NCBI GenBank assembly: GCA_008828725.1
Contig: MEHQ01000572.1
Coordinates: 127,647-191,646 of the forward strand
Direction: 5' to 3'
Length of the DNA stretch: 64,000 nt
Origin: Saccharina japonica
Taxonomy: Eukaryota; Sar; Phaeophyceae; Laminariales; Laminariaceae
The translations under genes were made by a program, and so were the position numbers. This document shows positions 55,845-64,000 of the stretch, piece after piece. Each line of letters begins with the position of its first letter. Within the stretch, counting starts at the first letter, position 1. The notes under the pieces are model-generated. The model saw nothing but the letters and a program-made list of their open reading frames with translations. It searched no databases and was not told where the DNA came from.

Positions 55845-55987
55845 TTCTAGGGTCATAGAATAGCGTCGTCGCTCGAGACGGTGGTGAGAATACGGTCGGC
55901 GACCATGTCGTTGAAGCAGCCAACATATTCAACGCTCGTCGGGACGGGACTAGACGGAAACACCTCGGCCACGGCGTCGGTCGTGGC
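55845..55987 (-). pseudogene. WSC-domain-like exon with one-base frameshift
   Basis: Read from the acceptor TTCAG|GCCACG, the minus strand gives VEYVGCFNDMVADRILTT, the characteristic start of a WSC carbohydrate-binding domain (Y-x-GCF-x-D...R-x-L). About 11 codons later the expected MT.E motif (ATG ACC CTA GAA) is present but one base out of frame, just before a consensus donor GAA|GTGAGT. The remaining WSC cysteines would be in later exons that I could not find. WSC domains are abundant in brown-algal and fungal surface proteins. Either a sequencing error or a decayed gene. Confidence 0.45.
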
Positions 55988-56154
55988 CTGAACCTGTCCC
56001 TAAACGGGGGTCCCTAAGGGGTGGCTCCTGCCGCGCTCGGAGAGGTGCCGTGCTGACGCACATCCCGTGGGACGGAGCGAGGGCTCGTGCTGGCGAACCG
56101 ACGAGCCCAAAGAAGAGGTCGTGCCTCTTTCTTCTCATCTTGGGGGATTTTTTT

Positions 56155-56181
56155 CCGGCCTCCCAAGCCCATACTATTACA
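56155..56181 (-). repeat. 27-bp terminus shared with 10111-10137
   Basis: Exact second copy of the TGTAATAG...GGCCGG word. What follows on the minus strand is unrelated to the sequence at 10.1 kb. Confidence 0.45.
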
Positions 56182-57110
56182 GTGATGTTGTTGCTCTCAC
56201 ATTGATCGGAGATTCGTCGCCGCCAAATGCAGTCCGTTGTCACAGGACAAAAGCTCTGACAACCGGACCGAAGCTCCATGAGAAGGGTGAGACTATCACT
56301 ATCACAAGCTGAAGAGATTTTATTTGAATGGTTTAGGGAGTTAGAGCCTCTCACGAGCTGACCGGACTGGACGAGAGATCGCCGGGTTTAACGTTGAGTA
56401 GGGCGTTGCTTTATTGCTGTCTACCCCCCTGTGCAGAACCACAGTCGTATGGGAACGCTACGAAGCCGGATGAAGATCGAGAGATCATCGTGAACGCGCG
56501 TCTGAAGGGGCAAGGATTTCCATGAATACTTGTACTTGCCTATAAGGATGGGGACAGAGATCTGACACGCGCTTTTCGGCCTCAAGAAGAAGAACTCCGT
56601 CTGGAGGAGTGGAAGATTATGTCAGGAGGAAACACGTAGTAATAAGTACACAACGTCAGCTGCGATATCGATTTTGGAGAGGAGGCACACCTCTTGGTTG
56701 GGACACCTCTTGATTGGGTGCCTGATGCGGCCTCGGGAGGGGGTGTTTGCGTAAGCAGTTTCTTGTTATTTTCTGGGCTGCAGTGCGTTGTGGCGGATTG
56801 CCGACTTCTTTGTACTTATACCTATCGATTTCTTATTTCCTATTTTTTCTCCTCTCGAAAGGTCAGCATTAAATGCTTCGTAGCCGTAAAAGCCGTAAAT
56901 TCTTAGCAACGGAAAAAAAAATTGAGGCTTGAGTTCTTAACACCCAAATTCTGAACTGCAATATCGCCTACCTGGTACTGTATAGAGATACCACTACTAC
57001 TGCTGTACCTTGTTGCACGTACTTGTCGTCAGCAGTTATTAATAGGTGTGCCTTTCTGTTGAGGATGGAGAACGTTCTTAAAAGGGAAGATGAGAGTGCC
57101 CAACAGGACT
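56182..57110. other. No gene recognised
   Basis: Complex, non-repetitive sequence without long ORFs or recognisable exons. It may be the body of an old mobile element given the terminus at 56155-56181. Confidence 0.35.
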
Positions 57111-58245
57111 CATCACTGTGTGTGTACTCGTAGACTATACCAGTACAGCAGCGGCGGTAGTATGCCTGTACGAGGTACCTGGTAGTTGTAGTAGTAGTGT
57201 TGTGTGCCGACCTGATGATGATGACGCCTTAGGGCGCGTTCGTGTGCGTAGAGCCGAAGAGACGGAGGGGGCGGCGTCCTCTACGCGCGTGGCAGGCGTT
57301 TGGCCTTTAACATGTACATACCATGTACGTACGTAAGTCGTAACTATGTTCGCACGGCCGAACTGGCTACGAACTACTACCGTATCACTCACTGCCTGTA
57401 GACATCAATGTAAGTATATTTGGGACACTAACAAGCACAACCAAACGGTCCTTACATCTACGAGTACGTCCAAGTGGCATGGCACGATAAGATATGAAGT
57501 GACTTTGGATGCCCCAGCAGCTGCAGCAGCTACAAGGTACCTGGTATGGCGGTGTAAATCCAAAATCCGCCATAAAAAACGAAGATCTACGTACTTGCTT
57601 GCATGGTCTCAGACACTCGTTGACATATTATTATGCACGAGACCGACACGGAACAAGTAGCAAGTCGCTCGACTTTGCGACGTCAGAGCCAAGCGTATTC
57701 TGATTGCCGGTGGTCACTACAGTAGCCATCGTACCCGCTGGCATCTCGCCAGTAGTTCGTGGTGCTGTTATGCTATACGACAATACACACACACGCCCTG
57801 CCGGGCGGCGGCGGTACTACTCGTACGTACATCCGTTTTCACGATCTTTGATAGCTTGCTTGCGGTGGCACATAAAGGTTGCTGCATACATTCCCACCTC
57901 ATGCGGACTGCCTCAGATGACCCCCAATGATATACCGCCACAGCGATCCCTCAGGTAGTTTAGACGGGGGCACCCTGCAGCTTGCCGAAAAAAAATGAGC
58001 TCAAGGGGAGCCACCTGCAGCCTGCAGCAACAGCAGCAGCAGCAACGGGTAACGAACAGCCGGCGCGGGGTAACTGCACTGCTGTCGGTGGAGACCGGGA
58101 GTTCACAAAATACGCAAGGCTTTTTTTACCTGACAGATCGGGGATTCGTGAGGATCCCTCGTACACCCGAGAACGAGGCGCGACAAAGACACCCAGCTTG
58201 CAAAGACGACAGGACGGGTGCGCAACTACCACAACCGCGAATTTA
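57111..58245. other. Upstream region of the LSm6-like gene, no gene recognised
   Basis: Short ORFs only. Contains GTAC-rich and CAG-rich stretches. I cannot place a promoter or a 5' untranslated exon with confidence. Confidence 0.4.
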
Positions 58246-58247
58246 CC

Positions 58248-58566
58248 ATGACAGACTCGCCAACTCCGCCGCCACCCCCTCCGCCCAAGGACGCGAAAGA
58301 TGACGTCGAGAAAGACGAGAGCGAGCCAGAGCCGGAGGAGGAGGAGGAGGAAGAGGAGGAGGAGGAGGACGTAGCTATGCCAAGTGCCCCAGTAGCAGCT
58401 ACTCCTGCTGCGGCCGCCGCTGCACCGTCGGCGGCCACGGTGGCTGCGGTTGCCGTGGCCGCGCCCGCACAGACTGGGGGAGGGAAGAGGTCCCCCAGCG
58501 ACTTCTTGAAGACGGTGCTCGGGCGACCGGTGGTGGTGAAGCTCAACTCGGGCATAGATTACAGGG
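58248..58566 (+). CDS. LSM6: LSm6-like protein, first exon
   Basis: Starts at ATG 58248 (TTTACCATGACAG). Residues 1-42 are Pro- then Asp/Glu-rich (an 11-residue Glu run), 43-80 Ala/Val/Pro-rich. Residues 82-106 read SPSDFLKTVLGRPVVVKLNS then GIDYR, the N-terminal helix and first strands of the Sm fold exactly as in LSm6. The exon ends at AGGG|GTGAGC after one base of the Gly codon expected next in DYRG. LSm6 is normally about 80 residues, part of the LSm1-7 (mRNA decay) and LSm2-8 (U6 snRNA) rings. An 80-residue leader is unusual. The remaining Sm motif is not found in the 5.4 kb downstream, so it lies beyond the window or is lost. Family assignment is firm; functionality is not. Confidence 0.78.
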
Positions 58567-58774
58567 GTGAGCAGAGCAGCAAAGAGAGACGACGAATGTA
58601 CTTTCTCACACCTGGTACCTGGTACTGCTGTATTGACAGCAGGTCCATGAGAAGTGGATGGATATGTACGATCATACTGCTGGTGGCGAGATATCTGCCG
58701 CTGCAGCTGTATTGGCTGATTGATGCCGATCTGCTGCTTGCATGCCAGAGTCTTATACAAGTCGTGCAGGAAAC

Positions 58775-58945
58775 CTAATAAGAAACAGGCTGATAAGAAA
58801 GCCAGGCTGATATTCTAGAGGAAAATAAGAATTTCGGGAGTCGTTATCTTGAAATTAGTGTAGAAAGCGCCCTGTATCAAAATAAGAAACTCAGCCTGGA
58901 CCATATTTCCTGTTTCTTATTATGGGTGTCCTGTGCTGTATATGA
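58775..58945. repeat. Inverted-repeat element, family M7
   Basis: AATAAGAAACAGGCTGATAA and CCTGTTTCTTATTATGGGTG. Interior matches 1415-1592. In the presumed first intron of the LSm6-like gene. Confidence 0.65.
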
Positions 58946-59097
58946 GCAGAGGGTGCTGGTGCTGGTGTACTGCTACTACGTACTATTCTGCTATTTATAT
59001 ATACAACACGCATAGTCCTTGTGTAGAAACAGCTCTCGTACGAGTAGAATGATGGTATTCGCTGGTCTGTGAGCTTGCTGGCTGCTGGGTTGACCTG

Positions 59098-59382
59098 ATA
59101 CCTCCGACAGATCATCAACAGATCATCAACAGATCATATAGATCATTCCTACTTCACGACCTAGATCTTTCAAGGCAGATATTGTTCCAGGTCTTGTATG
59201 ATCTAGCTCCTGTTGCTGGGTTTGACCCCCGTTCGATCTGCACGATCTACTTTAGTACGTAGCACATTTTTTCCTGGATGGGATCTGCAAGATCTGTAGT
59301 TGTACAGATCCTGCATAGCCTTTCACAACGGCAGCCGAGGAACTAGATTATCTACCTGTAGATAGATAGATCATGATCTGTC
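59098..59382. repeat. GATCTGT-rich element, family M4
   Basis: ACAGATCATCAACAGATCAT, CTACTTCACGACCTAGATC, TGTATGATCTAGCTCCTGTT, CCTGGATGGGATCTGCAAG, CTTTCACAACGGCAGCCGA, ends GATCATGATCTGTCCGA. Confidence 0.72.
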
Positions 59383-59697
59383 CGATTTTTTGCAACCGCA
59401 ATGAACACACGAAACGCAGCAGACAGCCAGCAGTGCAGGGCGCAAACACTCTTAGTTTCTCTACCGCTGCTGCATCTAGCCCCCCCCGCCGCCCCACCCC
59501 ACGAGGTTTCGCGCTCCCGCTCCCATGCCCTTGGCAGACAGACCTTCTACAATTCTCGGCAGTCTGTACCTGTGGTATCATACTCGGCCTTGCAATGAAT
59601 CGTGTTCAAGCTCAGTCGTTGCGACGTTTGTTGTGCGTTCTCTCGAGGAGGGCCGAGGGTCACTTTTTGAGCGTCTCGCTTTTTTGCCCACGTGCCT

Positions 59698-59775
59698 CAG
59701 CAGCAGTACCAGCAGCAGCAGCAGCGGCAGCAGCAGCAGCAGCAGCACCACCACCACCACCACCACCACCACAGC
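59698..59775 (+). repeat. CAG then CAC trinucleotide repeat
   Basis: About 14 AGC/CAG units followed by nine CAC units. Confidence 0.88.
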
Positions 59776-60118
59776 ATTTTGTTGTTAGTTGTCAGTTTTT
59801 GCGTTCCTTGCTCATCGTGGCTCTGGGCTCTGGCTGTGGTGATTGGATGATTGGGAGATAGATGCCTTATCTGTCGTTTCGCCGCGTTTTTTTAGTGTTG
59901 CAAGGTACAAATGTATGTTTTGACTTGTTTTGACTATGTACTCGTACTCGCACGACGTACAGCAGTCCCCTACAGTACGAGTACGAATTCCCGGTTTTGA
60001 TGGTTTGACAGCTGACTGCTGGTGTTTGTTTCGTGTCTGGTGTTACCTACGTACCCTACCGGGCGTCCTGCTTTGCCCGTGCTTCATCGTGCAGAACTTC
60101 CTCCCTACCTGGTACCAC

Positions 60119-60194
60119 TATGACCCTCAATATAAGGACCATTTCAATTACATGTTACTATAGAAACGTTCCTTATATTCCGGGTCAGAGTGAT
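60119..60194. repeat. Inverted-repeat element, family M2
   Basis: TATGACCCTCAATATAAGGA and TCCTTATATTCCGGGTCAGAGTG. Diverged copy. Confidence 0.6.
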
Positions 60195-60499
60195 ATTCAT
60201 TAATGGCAGTGCCCTACTGCTGTAGACGGGTCTTCGTCTAGACTGGCTGACGTATGCCACAGGCGTGTGTTGCCATCTAGACTTACGTCCCCTATCCCCT
60301 GTAGCTAAAAATCGTGCTTCGTATATATCCGAGTATATATATACGTACCTGTGTGGCATCCCTTATAATATGTGTGACATGTAGTTGTAGGTGACCTCAA
60401 TTGTCCCGCGTTTCACATGCTGTGATACTTGTCCCGCTGCTCTCCATGTCGTGTGGCTGCGAAAATGGCTGAAAATCTACCGCTGGGAAGCCATTCACT

Positions 60500-60795
60500 C
60501 GTTGGACAGATCATCGACAGATCATCGACAGATCATCTAGATCATCTAGATCATCTAGATCTAGATCCCAGCCTGCCGTTATGATTTGTTGGGCATGATC
60601 TGCATAGCACAGATCCCAACACAGGAAACATGTACTAGATCGGGCAGAATTTACGACTGCGACCCGGCAACATGAGCTAGATCGTACAGATCATACAGAT
60701 CATACAGACCATACAGATCAGGAACACATCTGCCCTGAGAGGTCTTCTACTTATTATATATGATGAAGTAGGAATCGATGATCTGTCCGAGGTGT
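60500..60795. repeat. GATCTGT-rich element, family M4
   Basis: Ends GGACAGATCATCGACAG and GATGAAGTAGGAATCGATGA..TCTGTCCGA form the clearest terminal inverted pair of the family. Contains CAACACAGGAAACATGTACT and CGGCAACATGAGCTAGATCG. Confidence 0.75.
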
Positions 60796-61211
60796 GGAAT
60801 CAGCCTTTCAGATGCCGACCAAGTCGAAGTTTTACGTTTTGTAGTAGGTGTGGCATGGCGTTTCCATGTAGACGGGGATGAAAAATAGATAATCTCTCAC
60901 CGGTTTAGCGTGTTTGCCACCTGTCAGAAGGCATAAACTGCCACCTCCTGACTCCTGAATTGTTTTGCGTCAGCCTGCTTTTAGAAACGTGCGATCGTGA
61001 TCCTTGGCCAACCTCTGGCCTCGCCCCTGGATGGAGCACACGACCCACGAGCAACAACCGATACGAGTATTATACGAGCTGATGTCGAGGCCCCGCATGC
61101 TTCCGTCCTCCCGGAATTTGCCAATTGTGTGAAAGCTCGTAAGCTCTCACTCGTTTTTTTTTGTACTCGAAGTATGTATATAGGCTCGCTCGTCGTCCAC
61201 ACTTTGCCTTA

Positions 61212-61400
61212 CGTTGTTGTTGTTGTTGTTGTTGTTGCAACATTGCTGTTCCAACATTGTTGTGGTTGGTGTTGGTGTTGTTGTTTCTGTTATATTGTTG
61301 TTTTCATTAATAGTGTTGTTGCTGTTCCAACATTGTTGTTGTTGTTGTCGTGATGGTGGTGGTGGTGGTGGCGGTGGAAGCGGTGGTGGTGGTTGTCGTC
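61212..61400 (+). repeat. GTT/GGT-rich trinucleotide tract
   Basis: GTTGTT and GGTGGT runs with the phrase CTGTTCCAACATTGTTGTT twice. Gives Asn/His- or Val/Leu-rich ORFs only. Confidence 0.8.
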
Positions 61401-61565
61401 GCCATCGTTTTCTTCGGGCGGTGATGCTACTCCTCTCGTTGGAAAGTGGGTAGCGGGATACACATATATATATATTCGATTCATGACGGGTGTCTAATCG
61501 TCTATAAATGAGGGCTCCACAGCAGCTCCAAGAAAGTTCTGGACAAAAAAGTTCTGGAGATACTC

Positions 61566-61625
61566 GCGTGTCTACTGGCATGCCGGTGGGTCGGTTTGTC
61601 TGTCGGCATGCCAGTAGACATGCCA
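61566..61625. repeat. Inverted pair CTACTGGCATGCC / GGCATGCCAGTAG
   Basis: 13-bp arms around a 24-nt loop, followed by a third half (ACATGCCAACAGG). Confidence 0.75.
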
Positions 61626-61719
61626 ACAGGTGGCCCCTGCTATATACGGGGTATATAACCACGTTTGCATCTGCTCTCGTCCTATGTACTCTTTTGATAC
61701 TGCTACTATGAATAATGTT

Positions 61720-61872
61720 GGCACTGCTGCTGTTGTGGTGCTGTTGCTGCTGCTGCTGCTGCTGGTGCTGCTGGTGGTGGTACTGCTGCTGTTGTGGTTG
61801 GTACTGTTACTGTTGTTGTTGGTATTGCTGCTGCTGTTGCTGCTGCTGGGGGTACTGCTGTTGTTGGTGCAG
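61720..61872 (+). repeat. CTG/GGT trinucleotide tract
   Basis: CTGCTG and GGTACTGCTGTTGTTG units; open in all forward frames because of the repeat. Confidence 0.85.
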
Positions 61873-62009
61873 TACTGTCAGGGCGTTTCATTGTGCAGAA
61901 AAACTGGGAGGGGTTGCCTCCTGTTCAAGTTGAAGTGAGCCTGCAAGCCAGTATGATAGCTCAAGTTGAAGTTGCAGTAACTAGGGAACGTTTGTTGTTG
62001 CCCCACCCC

Positions 62010-62565
62010 CCCTCCCCACAATCCCCCTATAAATATATGATATATTTATAGGTTGGGTTGGCGTCGGTTGGCAACGGCGCTGTAAAACACGCCACTCGCT
62101 GCGTGAGCTAGACAACCAGGGTGCCGTTTTTTTTTTTTTTTTTTTTTTTTTTGGCGGTCACCAAAGCTGGCGGTCGAGTAGATCATTTGTGCGGGGTGGA
62201 GAACCTTTGCTCCGCACAAGGGGAATGGTCGTATCACGTAGTGTTAATATGGTAAGGCATCCGCGAGGCAGTTACATAGTAAAACCCATTGCTGTCTCCG
62301 GAAGTGGCCACACCAGAAATTAAAATTAACTCATTGAAGCTGTCGTCCATATGCAAGTCCGCCTCAAAGGCGGTTCTTAGCAGGATGCAGCTCACCCTCC
62401 ATGCGACTCGCCCAATACCTCACGGCGCTTCGCGCTTGGTGCAAGCAATGTCTGCCTGGTTGGTGAAAACCCAACGTGCTCCGTCCCGGCATTGTAGGGA
62501 TGCGAGGGTCTATGGTCATATGACTACGGCCGTGCACTACATGAGTACACCCCCCCCCCCCCGTC
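62010..62565 (+). repeat. C1 element, near full length
   Basis: C-rich start, ATATGATATATTTATAGGTT, a 26-nt T run at 62127-62152, GGTCACCAAAGCTGGCGGTC, TTGCTCCGCACAAGGGGAAT, GTGGCCACACCAGAAATTAA, AGGATGCAGCTCACCCTCCA, GTGCTCCGTCCCGGCATTGT, TGACTACGGCCGTGCACTAC, C run 62550-62562. Most complete copy. Confidence 0.8.
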
Positions 62566-63238
62566 GCCTCTCTAGGCGTCCTCAGCTGCATGCCGTAGCC
62601 GGCTCCTCTCCGCTTCGGCCCTGTGCCACCATATACGTGCTGGGCTGTTCGGATTCGCACGTACTTTTGCACCATCTTTACACTCGCTCCCACCCGGACC
62701 TGATCCCACCCGGAGCTGATCCCTTTTGGCACCCTGCTCCCGCCCACAAGGTGCAGAAATATAATCCGCCCTCCGCAGGAGCCGCCGGAGGCCCACCTGG
62801 CACCTCGATCCCATTTGGTACCGATGTAGGCCATACATATCTACAACAACTCCTGCTATACATACTTGGTATAACCGTATTAAATGTACGTGCAAATTCG
62901 AATAGCCTTGCACGTATCATACGTGCAAGTTCTCCGCCGCTGACGTCTATCATATCGAGGATTTCGCCGAAACTCATATTTGCAAGCTGAGTGTGATCGC
63001 GCTATATATATCACATAATACCGCGCACCCGCCAATTCTAAAACCGGTGTCGTACGTAAACGCTACGAGTGTTAACCATTTCCAGGAAGAACTGTTGTTG
63101 CTGTTGAAGTGCCATTAATAAAAACGATGCTGCTGTGTAAATTGAGAGTAAAGCATGCCGTTTCTTACACAGCAGTACGACTCGTTTTTTTTTTAACCAG
63201 ATCATCATATGTATATACGTGTGATATATAAAAATATC
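62566..63238. other. No gene recognised
   Basis: GCACCCTGCTCCCGCCC...AAGGTGCAGAAATA resembles 6520-6562, so it is another dispersed repeat. No splice-supported exon. Confidence 0.4.
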
Positions 63239-64000
63239 ATATCATATCATACCATCCGATGGATTTCCAAAAAACAAATGGCTTTTTTGTCCACAAAAAC
63301 GGTGAAAAGGGTTGAAAATCGCCAAGCGATGCGTGTACGTATGAAAAACACCCCGGCGATATCTGTCCCAAAGCCCCATCTTTTTTCGTTTTCGTTTCGT
63401 GCGATGCGTTTACGTATGAAAAACATCCCGACGAGATCTGTCCCAAAAAGCCCATTTTGTTTCGTTTTCGTCTTCATTTCCCACGGAAACGGGAAGAGGA
63501 TTGAAAATCGCCAAGCGATGCGTGTACGTATGAAAAATATCCCGACAAAATCTGTCCCAAAGCCCCATCTTCTTTCGTTTTTGTTTCGTGCGATGCGTGT
63601 ACGTATGAAAAAACATCCCGACGAGATCTGTCCCAAAAAGCCCATTTTGTTTCGTTTTCGTCTTCATTTTCCACAAAAACGGTGAAAAGGGTTGAAAATC
63701 GCCAAGCAATGCGTGTTTGAAAAACATCCCGACGAGATCTGTCCCAAAAAGCCCATTTTGTTTCGTTTTCGTCTTCATTTACCACGAAAACGGAAAGAGG
63801 ATTGAAATTCGCCAAGCGATGCGTGTTTGAAAAACATCCCGACGAGATCTGTCCCAAAAAGCCCATTTTGTTTCGTTTTCGTCTTCGTTTCCCACGAAAA
63901 CGGAAAGAGGATTGAAATTCGCCAAGCGATGCGTGTACGTATGAAAAACAACCCGACGAGATCTGTCCCAAAGCCCCATCTTCTTTTGTTTTCGTTTCGT
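63239..64000. repeat. Tandem satellite, units about 110 and 190 bp, continuing past the window
   Basis: GAAAATCGCCAAGCGATGCG starts units near 63315, 63504, 63695, 63805 and 63915. Each contains ATGAAAAACATCCCGACGAG, ATCTGTCCCAAA and GTTTCGTTTTCG; long units have an extra roughly 80-bp sub-repeat with CCCCATCTT. Parallel ORFs on the minus strand are the repeat read in frame. Confidence 0.88.

Noticed and set aside
57960..58760. 266-codon minus-strand ORF
   Set aside because: It is the antisense of the LSm6-like exon and its flanks, and its composition is dictated by the CAG and GAG runs.

Overview
This is eukaryotic nuclear DNA from an intron-rich, repeat-rich genome. About 2.9 kb of it is recognisable coding sequence. 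The host genes use GT-AG introns of 0.4-3.8 kb, and CTG/CAG runs, GTAC-rich words, poly-G/poly-C tracts and short inverted-repeat elements are everywhere. A BBSome gene means the organism makes flagellated cells. These traits, with a WSC-like exon, suggest a brown alga or a related stramenopile. That placement is inference: no marker gene in the window fixes it.

The main gene is a Bardet-Biedl syndrome 1 (BBS1) orthologue on the minus strand. I assembled 14 exons by hand between 52305 and 25568. All splice phases agree, and the product is 585 residues collinear with known BBS1. Only the initiator exon is missing. On the plus strand at 58248 lies the first exon of an LSm6-like RNA-binding protein with an unusual 80-residue acidic/Ala-rich leader; the rest must lie beyond the window. 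At 13927-15555 an intronless ORF encodes a 542-residue membrane protein of unknown function. A frameshifted WSC-like exon lies at 55845-55987.

Layout. 1-1245: a rearranged fragment of a non-LTR retrotransposon. 1.4-10 kb: repeats only, including a short interstitial TTAGGG array. 10.1-13.5 kb: a decayed non-LTR retrotransposon with reverse transcriptase, a restriction-like endonuclease-type C-terminus and a 3' UTR; its 5' end is an inverted duplication. 13.9-15.6 kb: the membrane protein. 15.6-25.5 kb: repeats and a structure with two 872-bp inverted arms. 25.6-52.3 kb: BBS1, whose introns hold most of the short mobile elements. 52.4-58.2 kb: truncated retrotransposon 3' ends, hairpin elements and the WSC remnant. 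58.2-64 kb: the LSm6 exon, more repeats, and a tandem satellite running off the end.

At least eight families of short non-autonomous elements recur. They are named M1-M7 and C1 here, after their shared end sequences, and several are nested in one another. Assembly gaps lie at 19705 (one N), 40091-40114, 44379-44382 and 51847-52129. BBS1 and the LSm6 gene are divergently oriented housekeeping-type genes. I see no operon-like or defence-like gene cluster.
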